This document shows positions 54,512 through 64,000 of a stretch of DNA of 64,000 bases, piece after piece. The notes under the pieces were generated by a model, which saw nothing but the letters and a program-made list of their open reading frames with translations, was not told the origin of the DNA and made no database searches. Every line of letters starts with the position of its first letter. Position 1 is the stretch's first letter. The stretch covers positions 186,001 to 250,000 of the forward strand of contig JAZGUH010000367.1 of the NCBI GenBank assembly GCA_037893225.1, in the 5' to 3' direction. The DNA is from Hippasteria phrygiana. Lineage: Eukaryota > Echinodermata > Asteroidea > Valvatida > Goniasteridae. A program made the translations under genes and the position numbers.

Positions 54512-55354
54512 TCACAGACTGTGAAACTTCTCAAAGCATCGTATTACACACATTGGTTTGTCACACTGTTTACAAATCATGCGAGTTTGTTTCCGCTTGG
54601 CTCTGGTACTGCAAACAACACAGTTGCGCTTTTTGCCAGCAACATTTCTCCCAGGATAGTGATGATTTGGAAAGCGGCTGGAACCACAGGACACTTGACT
54701 GGCATGCTGAGCTGGGTTGTGCTTCCAGGTGGAAAGAAGTTCTTCTATCACCTTGACCCTGAAATCCAAAGTGGTCAAGTGCTGGTTTGTAGGGATGCTG
54801 TTGTATACAATGGTAGCATTCAACAAACAGATGTCAAGAATGGTCACGAAAACTCTTTTCCACCATTTCATCGATTTGTGAGGGTGCGAGTAGTACTGAC
54901 ACATTTGTGCTGCGAGATCACTTCCTCCCATGTATTTATTATAATCATTGACGACAGAAGGTTTTTTGATCGTACGAAGTCCACTCAAACTGTTTTTGCT
55001 CCGAATGTCTTTCGTGTCGATATCGCAGTTTCCAAAATTGGTGAGAAGAGTTACACGTTTGGCATCCTGCCAAACGACGCACAGTTGCCCGGCTTTGGTG
55101 TAAAACTGGGCGTCAGCACCTCTTCTCATGGGGTACTTTTTTGGGTTTGCACAATCTGGAATCCCTTGTGAGGTGTAGCGTACAGTTCCACGAGCTCCGA
55201 ACTTTAACTGTGACAACTTGCAGACGAGAGCCGGGCTCGTGTACCAATTGTCCATGAAAATGAAATGTCCTTTATGTTCGAGTCCTTTAATAAGGTCGAG
55301 GACTACATGCCCAGCAGATGGAACATTAGGTGGGTGGTGTGTTGAAGCATAACC
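54512..55354 (-). pseudogene. piggyBac transposase, C-terminal part (copy 2)
   Basis: Same frame as copy 1 with MDNWYTSP, KYMGGSD and the Cys-rich tail. Without the nested insertion the frame stays open upstream to about 55354, so only one frameshift separates it from the N-terminal part. Confidence 0.88.
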
Positions 55355-56053
55355 AACGGGGAGGGTTGACTAGATTCTTTTGATGTGGGCTGAGAGCCCG
55401 TGAACACCTTCCAGGCACATGTATAACCGGTTTCTGACTCGTTCAATGAAAAACATTTCAATCCCCATTTGGCGGACTTTCGTGGCATGTACTGTTTGAA
55501 ACCAAGTCGGCCTTTGAACTTTATCATTGTCTCATCCGGTGAGAGGTTTCGGCCTGGCTTGTAAATGCGAGGAAAGGATGGCAATACAATGTCGAGCAGC
55601 GGGCGAACCTTGGACAGTTTGTCAGGGGGAGCATCACCTGGTTGAGCTCTGTTGTTGGCAAGGTGGAAAAATCGAAGGATCGCAGTGAATCGATTGCGAG
55701 ACATGGTCGCCGAATACAGGGGACTTCGCAGAACTTCGGACCTGGACCAGTGCATGCTGTAGCGAGGCCTTTTGTTGATACCCATGCACAGAAGCAAGGC
55801 CATGAATGCCATCATTTCAGGAACAGTAGTTGGAGTCCAGGTAGGCTGATGATTGGCTGCATCTGCACACATTGTTTGGTCGGCATAGCGATTGGTCTCC
55901 TCCACCATCAACTCCCACACTGCTTGGCAGAAGAAGAGCTGAAAGATCTGCATGGGTGACAGGTGACTGAAATCTTCCGTACAGCCAGTCTCTTCACTGA
56001 AGTTCATCGGTGGGCGCTTGCTGTAGGAGGTGCTTGCTTTACTCCATCCACAC
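55303..56053 (-). pseudogene. piggyBac transposase, exon 2 N-terminal part (copy 2)
   Basis: Identical to copy 1 as far as read (SPDETM motif present). It carries the same frameshift near 55354-55368, so the defect predates the duplication. Confidence 0.88.
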
Positions 56054-57098
56054 CTGAAATAGGAACATTCCAAAATGTAATGGGACGCTATTCATTTCAA
56101 GGCACATTTTCTTTAAGGTAGTATACAACATTAGCTTTTGTTTTTTGGGTCAAACGGATTGATCCGGGGTTTAGTATTTTTTTGGACGACGGTTGGCCAA
56201 CCATCTTTGGAAATTGCTACAAAATGTCAGTTTGGTTAAACAGAACAGCACACCAGGTGCCCTGATTTCACAGGATGCTCGAGACTATTCTTGACTGTCA
56301 AGTACGGTCATTCATAATAATGAGGTATAGTTTTCTTCTTGTCTGTGTGGGGTGGGGGGGGGGGGGTGGTCGCAAATGTTGTATTACCTTTAATGACAAG
56401 CTGTCCTTACAATGCTGTTTTTGGATGCTCATATCTAGTGTTCCCACTTAAATAAGTGCAGCCATGATTCAATTGCTGTAGGCCTTTTATCCCTAAATTC
56501 ACATAAGACACAGATTGTAGTTAATATTTTGAGTATCTTACTTATCAATCTTAGCTAACAAGTAAAAAATACGCACATTCAGAAACATGTACGAGGCTGC
56601 TGTTCATTTGCAGACCAATGTTCTTATAGGAAATTGTGATTAATATTTTGATTTCGGGGGTTGATGTACATTAATTAATATAGTTTTTAATTACATTCAA
56701 ATCTCCTCCTTTTTATAGATTATTATTGCCGCCAGTCTTTTTAGTAATTGAATAAGGCCCAATTCAGTGTAATTGAAATGTGCTTTTTCTTGTCAGCATT
56801 GCATTTGCTGTCCTATCTGAACTTTGAATTTGATGCAAAATCATCACACTTGACTCTGCATACTTCAGGTACAAATTCAATATTTTCATCAATTTCTAAT
56901 TGGATTCCATCGGATTATGCAATGCAAACTTCAACGTTCAGTGCTTTTTATGATTTTCCCTGCGAAAGAACATCAAAAAGCAAAGGTTACATTACAGTCT
57001 TCCTCCATGGTAAATATAACGTTAGACATGAATGACGGATGCGAAACATTTCGAGACTAGCCAAGTTGAACCTACTAAAGTTTTAGGAACCTCCCTAC
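56054..57098 (-). other. Intron of the piggyBac transposase, copy 2
   Basis: Same splice sites as copy 1. Longer poly-G run (56353-56366) and a CTC insertion near 56705. Confidence 0.65.
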
Positions 57099-57250
57099 CT
57101 GAAGTTTGGCTTTCCCGACGAAGTTGACATGGTAGGGATTGCTTCTCCGTCACTTTCGTCAGATGTTGCTAGAGAAGATTCATCATCGGACATATCTGAA
57201 CCGCTATCTGCGAAGATTTCCTCCAAAATCTTGGAAGCGTTTTCGGCCAT
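57099..57250 (-). CDS. piggyBac transposase exon 1 (copy 2)
   Basis: 152 nt from ATG at 57250 to donor GTAGGG; acidic N terminus as in copy 1. Confidence 0.75.
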
Positions 57251-57502
57251 GATAGCAGCTAAGTGGCGCGTGGGGATGCAAAGAGTGTTTCGCGAGCGTG
57301 CCTATTAAAGTGTAAAACCAACAGCACAGCGCGCTGCCCAAAGTGAGGGCGCTGTTCACATTTCAGTTGCAAACAATAGTAGCTCGTGCCAACAGAGAAC
57401 GCTGGTCGTGTAAAGCTAATATATTCATGTGCCAAGCAAGCACGATGGTTGCGAAAGTCCATGCAACATTGAGCCCAGGTGGCGCGCGCGGTATTGATAG
57501 GG

Positions 57503-57538
57503 TTAAACCAGCGCCTTAGACCGCTCGGCCACGCTACC
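57503..57538 (-). pseudogene. tRNA-Leu(AAG), 5' half, split by piggyBac copy 2
   Basis: Partner of 53960-54009; intact 5' half starting at the second TTAA. Confidence 0.92.
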
Positions 57539-57915
57539 TACACTTCCGTGACTGATCTGGGGTAGCTTTAGGCGATTGTTACTCTTTCGCTTTGTTACCG
57601 CATGAATGGTAGCCTACCGTCCTTATTATTTGCTACTGAACAGTACATAATATGATAAACAAAATACAAACTATTTACAGAGCAGGTACCCAGCTTTGGA
57701 CAAGTAATTGTATGTTGAATTTTCTTTTTGGCGTTTTCATTCGGAACTAGGCTTACCTTTTTACAGTCGTTAAATTTCTGGGGGTGGGGAAGGATGGGTT
57801 GGGTAAAATGTAAACATAATCACCACTTGTGGACCGCCTTGGAGTAACCATTGTACACATATCGCAGGGAGGAGGTTAAAACACGTGCGCGCACGCAGAA
57901 CGTTGACTGGTTGAC

Positions 57916-57968
57916 ATCGAAATGACTGGTGCCTTAAACCAGCGCCTTAGACCGCTCGGCCACGCTAC
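57916..57968 (-). pseudogene. tRNA-Leu(AAG), 3'-truncated
   Basis: The 5' acceptor strand, D arm and AAG anticodon arm are intact, but the T arm and 3' acceptor strand are missing. The spacer sequence GGTTGAC is joined directly to ATCGAAATG, a deletion that also removed about 100 bp of spacer. Confidence 0.88.
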
Positions 57969-58418
57969 CTACACTTCCGTGACTGATCTGGGGTAGCCTT
58001 AGGCCAATGTTACTCTTTCGCTTTGTTACCGCATGACTGGTAGCCTACCGTCCTTATCATTTGCTACTGAACAGTACATAATAATGATAAACAAAATACA
58101 AATTATTTACAGAGCAGGTACCCAGCTTTGGACAAGTAATTGTATGTTGAATTTTCTTTTTGGCGTTTTTATTCGGAACTAGGCTTACCTTTTTACAGTC
58201 GTGAAATTGCTGGGGGTTGGGAAGGGGGGTGGGTAAAATGTAAACATAATCACCACTTGTGGACCGCCTTGGAGTAACCATTGTACACATATCGCAGAGA
58301 ACTGGTTAAAACACGTGCGCGCACGCAGAACGTTGACTGGTTGACTTGAATTAGCACTTCATTCAATACATTGTCCATGAGGACACAAGAAATAGGTCTA
58401 TGAGGGACAAAAAGGTTC

Positions 58419-58500
58419 TGGCAGCGGTGGGATTCGAACCCACGCCATCGAAATGACTGGTGCCTTAAACCAGCGCCTTAGACCGCTCGGCCACGCTACC
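58419..58500 (-). tRNA. trnL-AAG: tRNA-Leu(AAG)
   Basis: Loop TTAAGGC, all stems intact, T5 terminator. The best AAG candidate in the window. Confidence 0.94.
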
Positions 58501-58950
58501 TACACTTCCGTGACTGATCTGGGGTAGCCTTGGGCCAATGTTACTCTTTCGCTTTGTTACCGCATGACTGGTAGCCTACCGTCCTTATTATTTGCTACTG
58601 AACAGTACATAAAATGATAAACAAAATACAAATTAATTACAGAGCAGGTACCCAGCTTTGGACAAGTAATTGTATGTTGAATTTTCTTTTTGGCGTTTTC
58701 ATTTGGAACTAGGCTTACCTTTTTACAGTCGTTAAATTTCTGGGGGTTGGGAAGGGGGGGTTGGGTAAAATGTAAACATAATCACCACTTGTGGACCGCC
58801 TTGGAGTAACCATTGTACACATATCGCAGGGAGCAGGTTAAAACACGTGCGCGCACGCAGAACGTTGACTGGTTGACTTGAATTAGCACTTCATTCACTA
58901 CATTGTCCATGAGGACACAAGAAATAGGTCTATGAGGGACAAAAAGGTTC

Positions 58951-59032
58951 TGGCAGCGGTGGGATTCGAACCCACGCCATCGAAATGACTGGTGCCTAAA
59001 ACCAGCGACTTAGACAGCTCGGCCACGCTACC
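58951..59032 (-). tRNA. tRNA-Leu(UAG)-like, degenerate
   Basis: Loop TTTAGGC. T24 mismatch and D-loop GG changed to TG (A box GAGCTG). T5 terminator. Confidence 0.6.
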
Positions 59033-59481
59033 TACACTTTCGTGACTGACCTGGGGTAGCCTTGGACCAATGTTACTCTTTCGCCTAGTTACCGCATGAC
59101 TGGTAGCCTACCGTCCTTATTATTTGCTACTGAACAGTACATAAAATGATAAACAAAATACAAATTAATTACAGAGCAGGTACCCAGCTTTGGACAAGTA
59201 ATTGTATGTTGAATTTTCTTTTTGGCGTTTTCATTCGGAACTAGGCTTACCTTTTTACAGTTGTGAAATTGCTGGGGGTTGGGAAGGGGGGTTGGGTAAA
59301 ATGTAAACATAATCACCACTTGTGGACCGCCTTGGAGTAACCATTATACACATATCGCAGGGAGGAGGTTAAAACACGTGCGCGCACGCAGAACGTTGAC
59401 TGGTTTACTTGAATTAGCACTTCATTCACTACATTGTCCATGAGGACACAAGAAATAGGTCTATCATGGACAAAAAGGTTC

Positions 59482-59563
59482 TGGCAGCGGTGGGATTCGA
59501 ACCCACGCCATCGAAATGACTGGTGTCTTAAACCAGCGCTTTAGACCACTCGGCCACGCTACC
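59482..59563 (-). tRNA. tRNA-Leu(AAG)-like, degenerate
   Basis: Loop TTAAGAC (A37 instead of G37), A23 mismatch in the D stem. T5 terminator. Confidence 0.65.
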
Positions 59564-60029
59564 TACACTTCCGTGACTGATCTGGGGTAGCCTTAGGCCA
59601 ATGTTACTCTTTCGCTTTGTTACCGCATGACTGGTAGCCTACCGTCCTTATTATTTGCTACTGAACAGTACATAATATGATAAACAAAATACAAATTATT
59701 TACAGAGCAGGTACCCAGCTTTGGACAAGTAATTGTATGTTGAATTTTCTTTTTGGCGTTTTCATTCGGAACTAGGCTTACATTTTGACAGTCGTTACAT
59801 TTTTGGGGGTTGGGAAGGGGGGGGGGCAGGGGGGGGGGGGTAAAATGTAAACATAATTACCACATGTGGACCGCCTTGGAGTAACCATTGTACACATATC
59901 GCAGGAGGTTAAAACACGTGCGCGCACGCAGAACGTTGACTGGTTGACTGGTTGACTTGAATTAGCACTTCATTCAATACATTGTCCATGAGGACACAAG
60001 AAATAGGTCTATCATGGACATAAAGGTTC

Positions 60030-60111
60030 TGGCAGCGGTGGGATTCGAACCCACGCCATCGAAATGACTGGTGCCTTAAACCAGCGCCTTAGACCGCTCG
60101 GCCACGCTACC
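60030..60111 (-). tRNA. trnL-AAG: tRNA-Leu(AAG)
   Basis: All stems intact. The 3' flank CCTTTATG lacks a T4 terminator. The upstream spacer has a duplicated TGACTGGT (59938-59953). Confidence 0.92.
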
Positions 60112-60561
60112 TACACTTCCGTGACTGATCTGGGGTAGCCTTGGGCCAATGTTACTCTTTCGCTTTGTTACCTCATGACTGGTAGCCTACCGTCCTTATT
60201 ATTTGCTACTGAACAGTACTTAATATGATAAACAAAATACAAATTAATTACAGAGCAGGTACCCAGCTTTGGACAAGTAATTGTATGTTGAATTTTCTTT
60301 TTGGCGTTTTCATTCGGAACTAGGCTTACCTTTTTACAGTCGTTAAATTTATGGGGGTGGGGAAGGGGGGGTTGGGTAAAATGTAAACATAATCACCACG
60401 TGTGGACCGCCTTGGAGTAACCATTGTACACATATCGCAGGGAGGAGGTTAAAACACGTGCGCGCACGCAGAACGTTGACTGGTTGACTTGAATTAGCAC
60501 TTCATTCACTACATTGTCCATGAGGACACAAGAAATAGGTCTATCATGGACATAAAGGTTC

Positions 60562-60643
60562 TGGCAGCGGTGGGATTCGAACCCACGCCATCGAAATGAC
60601 TGGTGCCTTAAACCAGCGCCTTAGACCGCTCGGCCACACTACC
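60562..60643 (-). tRNA. trnL-AAG: tRNA-Leu(AAG), wobble variant
   Basis: C6 is T, giving U6:G67 in the acceptor. No T4 terminator (CCTTTATG). Confidence 0.87.
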
Positions 60644-61098
60644 TACACTTCCGTGACTGATCTGGGGTAGCCTTAGGCCAATGTTACTCTTTCGCTTTGT
60701 TACCGCATGACTGGTAGCCTACCGTCCTTATTATTTGCTACTGAACAGTACATAATATGATAAACAAAATACAAATTATTTACAGAGCAGGTACCCAGCT
60801 TTGGACAAGTAATTGTATGTTGAATTCTCTTTTTAGCGTTTTTATTCGGAACTAGGCTTACCTTTTTACAGTGACTGTCGTGAAATTGCTGGGGGTTGGG
60901 AAGGGGCGTTGGGTAAAATGTAAACATAATCACCACGTGTGGACCGCCTTGGAGTAACCATTGTACACATATCGCAGGGAGGAGGTTAAAACACGTGCGC
61001 GCACGCAGAACGTTGACTGGTTTACTTGAATTAGCACTTCATTCACTACATTGTCCATGAGGACACAAGAAATAGGTCTATCATGGACATAAAGGTTC

Positions 61099-61180
61099 TG
61101 GCAGCGGTGGGATTCGAACCCACGCCATCGAAATGACTGGTGCCTTAAACCAGCGCCTTAGACCGCTCGGCCACGCTACC
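61099..61180 (-). tRNA. trnL-AAG: tRNA-Leu(AAG)
   Basis: All stems intact, no T4 terminator (CCTTTATG). Confidence 0.92.
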
Positions 61181-61630
61181 TACACTTCCGTGACTGATCT
61201 GGGGTAGCCTTGGGCCAATGTTACTCTTTCGCTTTGTTACCGCATGACTGGTAGCCTACCGTCCTTATTATTTGCTACTGAACAGTACATAAAATGATAA
61301 ACAAAATACAAAATATTTACAGAGCAGGTACCCAGCTTTGGACAAGTAATTGTACGTTGAATTTTCTTTTTGGCGTTTCCATTTGGAACTAGGCTTACCT
61401 TTTTACAGTCGTTAAATTTCTGGGGGTTGGGAAGGGGGGGTTGGGTAAAATGTAAACATAATCACCACTTGTGGACCGCCTTGGAGTAACCATTGTACAC
61501 ATATCGCAGGGAGCAGGTTAAAACACGTGCGCGCACGCAGAACGTTGACTGGTTGACTTGAATTAGCACTTCATTCACTACATTGTCCATGAGGACACAA
61601 GAAATAGGTCTATGAGGGACAAAAAGGTTC

Positions 61631-61712
61631 TGGCAGCGGTGGGATTCGAACCCACGCCATCGAAATGACTGGTGCCTAAAACCAGCGACTTAGACCGCTC
61701 GGCCACGCTACC
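61631..61712 (-). tRNA. trnL-UAG: tRNA-Leu(UAG)-like, D-stem mismatch
   Basis: Loop TTTAGGC, T24 faces C11. T5 terminator. Confidence 0.75.
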
Positions 61713-62162
61713 TACACTTTCGTGACTGACCTGGGGTAGCCTTGGACCAATGTTACTCTGTCGCCTAGTTACCTCATGACTGGTAGCCTACCGTCCTTAT
61801 TATTTGCTGCTGAACAGTACATAATATGATAAACAAAATACAAATTAATTACAGAGCAGGTACCCAGCTTTGGACAAGTAATTGTATGTTGAATTTTCTT
61901 TTTGGCGTTTTCATTCGGAACTAGGCTTACCTTTTTACAGTCGTTAAATTTATGGGGGTGGGGAAGGGGGGGTTGGGTAAAATGTAAACATAATCACCAC
62001 TTGTGGACCGCCTTGGAGTAACCATTGTACACATATCGCAGGGAGGAGGTTAAAACACGTGCGCGCACGCAGAACGTTGACTGGTTTACTTGAATTAGCA
62101 CTTCATTCACTACATTGTCCATGAGGACACAAGAAATAGGTCTATCATGGACAAAAAGGTTC

Positions 62163-62244
62163 TGGCAGCGGTGGGATTCGAACCCACGCCATCGAAATGA
62201 CTGGTGCCTTAAACCAGCGTCTTAGACCGCTCGGCCACGCTACC
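62163..62244 (-). tRNA. trnL-AAG: tRNA-Leu(AAG), D-stem mismatch
   Basis: A24 mismatch with G1 and the acceptor intact, so this mark occurs without T1. T5 terminator. Confidence 0.78.
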
Positions 62245-62699
62245 TACACTTCTGTGACTGATCTGGGGTAGCCTTAGGCCAATGTTACTCTTTCGCTTTG
62301 TTACCGCATGACTGGTAGCCTACCGTCCTTATTATTTGCTACTGAACAGTACATAATATGATAAACAAAATACAAATTATTTACAGAGCAGGTACCCAGC
62401 TTTGGACAAGTAATTGTATGTTGAATTCTCTTTTTAGCGTTTTTATTCGGAACTAGGCTTACCTTTTTACAGTGACTGTCGTGAAATTGCTGGGGGTTGG
62501 GAAGGGGCGTTGGGTAAAATGTAAACATAATCACCACGTGTGGACCGCCTTGGAGTAACCATTGTACACATATCGCAGGGAGGAGGTTAAAACACGTGCG
62601 CGCACGCAGAACGTTGACTGGTTTACTTGAATTAGCACTTCATTCACTACATTGTCCATGAGGACACAAGAAATAGGTCTATCATGGACATAAAGGTTC

Positions 62700-62781
62700 T
62701 GGCAGCGGTGGGATTCGAACCCACGCCATCGAAATGACTGGTGCCTTAAACCAGCGCCTTAGACCGCTCGGCCACGCTACC
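62700..62781 (-). tRNA. trnL-AAG: tRNA-Leu(AAG)
   Basis: All stems intact, no T4 terminator. Counterpart of 61099 in a ~1601-bp trimer. Confidence 0.92.
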
Positions 62782-63231
62782 TACACTTCCGTGACTGATC
62801 TGGGGTAGCCTTGGGCCAATGTTACTCTTTCGCTTTGTTACCGCATGACTGGTAGCCTACCGTCCTTATTATTTGCTACTGAACAGTACATCAAATGATA
62901 AACAAAATACAAAATATTTACAGAGCAGGTACCCAGCTTTGGACAAGTAATTGTACGTTGAATTTTCTTTTTGGCGTTTTCATTTGGAACTAGGCTTACC
63001 TTTTTACAGTCGTTAAATTTCTGGGGGTTGGGAAGGGGGGGTTGGGTAAAATGTAAACATAATCACCACTTGTGGACCGCCTTGGAGTAACCATTGTACA
63101 CATATCGCAGGGAGCAGGTTAAAACACGTGCGCGCACGGAGAACGTTGACTGGTTGACTTGAATTAGCACTTCATTCACTACATTGTCCATGAGGACACA
63201 AGAAATAGGTCTATGAGGGACAAAAAGGTTC

Positions 63232-63313
63232 TGGCAGCGGTGGGATTCGAACCCACGCCATCGAAATGACTGGTGCCTAAAACCAGCGACTTAGACCGCT
63301 CGGCCACGCTACC
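63232..63313 (-). tRNA. trnL-UAG: tRNA-Leu(UAG)-like, D-stem mismatch
   Basis: T24 mismatch; counterpart of 61631. T5 terminator. Confidence 0.75.
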
Positions 63314-63762
63314 TACACTTTCATGACTGACCTGGGGTAGCCTTGGACCAATGTTACTCTTTCGCCTAGTTACCGCATGACTGGTAGCCTACCGTCCTTA
63401 TTATTTGCTACTGAACAGTACATAAAATGATAAACAAAATACAAATTAATTACAGAGCAGGTACCCAGCTTTGGACAAGTAATTGTATGTTGAATTTTCT
63501 TTTTGGCGTTTTCATTCGGAACTAGGCTTACCTTTTTACAGTCGTGAAATTGCTGGGGGTTGGGAAGGGGGATTGGGTAAAATGTAAACATAATCACCAC
63601 TTGTGGACCGCCTTGGAGTAACCATTGTACACATATCGCAGGGAGGAGGTTAAAACACGTGCGCGCACGCAGAACGTTGACTGGTTTACTTGAATTAGCA
63701 CTTCATTCACTACATTGTCCATGAGGACACAAGAAATAGGTCTATCATGGACATAAAGGTTC

Positions 63763-63844
63763 TGGCAGCGGTGGGATTCGAACCCACGCCATCGAAATGA
63801 CTGGTGCCTTAAACCAGCGCCTTAGACCGCTCGGCCACGCTACC
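63763..63844 (-). tRNA. trnL-AAG: tRNA-Leu(AAG)
   Basis: All stems intact, no T4 terminator. Last gene in the window; the array continues past its end. Confidence 0.92.
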
Positions 63845-64000
63845 TACACTTCCGTGACTGATCTGGGGTAGCCTTGGGCCAATGTTACTCTTTCGCTTTG
63901 TTACCGCATGACTGGTAGCCTACCGTCCTTATTATTTGCTACTGAACAGTACATAATATGATAAACAAAATACAAAATATTTACAGAGCAGGTACCCAGC

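Larger units (their letters stand above)
54010..57502 (-). mobile_element. piggyBac-like transposon, copy 2 (3493 bp)
   Basis: Same termini, TTAA flanks and gene layout as copy 1, without the nested 141-bp insertion. Flanking array variants (GCTTTAGGCGATTGTTAC right of each copy) are shared with copy 1, so the pair arose by duplication of a tRNA unit already carrying the element. Confidence 0.92.
60562..62162 (-). repeat. ~1601-bp trimer, repeated at 62163
   Basis: Units at 60562, 61099 and 61631 match those at 62163, 62700 and 63232. Shared private marks include TTTACAGTGACTGTCGTG (60865, 62466) and GTACGTTGAATT (61352, 62953). Confidence 0.82.
41237..64000 (-). repeat. tRNA-Leu tandem array, right block (30 loci, continues past the window)
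   Basis: Same ~531-bp units and orientation as the left block, but more divergent in places. It is interrupted by two piggyBac copies. UAG and AAG genes alternate regularly in 42325-46657 (1062-1065 bp dimers). From 58419 on, trimers of about 1600 bp prevail and AAG genes dominate. Confidence 0.96.

Noticed and set aside
10674..63600. A recurring 76-91 residue open frame on the - strand in most array units (starting MVIMFTF or MCTMVTP).
   Set aside because: It is the same spacer sequence repeated by array duplication; its length and N terminus change with the G-tract length. No known motif and no sign of selection for protein coding.
10145..64000. CRISPR array.
   Set aside because: Repeats are 531 bp with tRNA genes and the DNA is from an animal; no short direct repeats with unique spacers.

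Overview
The window is animal nuclear DNA. It has spliced GT-AG exons, a CR1/Jockey-like LINE fragment, a BEL/Pao LTR retrotransposon, piggyBac elements and vertebrate-type tRNA-Leu genes. A marine invertebrate is my guess; the species cannot be fixed from the sequence alone.

Layout. (1) 1-4900 holds the 3' end of a protein-coding gene of unknown function on the + strand. Five exons join in frame and the 5' end lies off the window. (2) 4900-10050 is non-coding, with a 32-37 bp minisatellite, a 148-bp palindrome, a 176-bp pogo/Tc1-type MITE with TA duplications, a purine tract, and a frameshifted LINE on the - strand (about 7825-9902). (3) From 10145 to the end runs a giant tandem array of tRNA-Leu genes, all on the - strand, with a basic unit of about 531 bp. 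I count 63 tRNA-Leu loci: 60 full length, 2 split by piggyBac and 1 truncated. About half carry anticodon UAG (32) and half AAG (31). The array is organised into higher-order repeats: a 4214-bp, 7-gene repeat in two full copies and a partial third, 1305-bp dimers, 1062-bp dimers and ~1600-bp trimers.

Three insertions interrupt the array. At 29555-41236 an 11.7-kb BEL/Pao composite sits between AGGTC target duplications. It holds a truncated gag-pol unit, an inverted LTR and a complete gag-pol unit. Its outer LTRs contain a 212/221-bp GT-AG segment that is precisely absent from both inner LTR copies, which points to an intron in the LTR and to template switching with spliced RNA or cDNA. At 49302-52930 and 54010-57502 lie two copies of one piggyBac element. 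Each sits exactly in the TTAA of a tRNA-Leu(AAG) anticodon loop. Shared flanking variants suggest one insertion followed by array duplication. One copy carries a further TTAA-flanked 141-bp insertion.

The most interesting points are the intron-bearing LTR and its spliced inner copies, the templated-switch junctions, the anticodon-loop TTAA as an insertion site present in only one of the two isoacceptors, and the satellite-like higher-order structure of the array, with defective tRNA variants amplified alongside intact ones.
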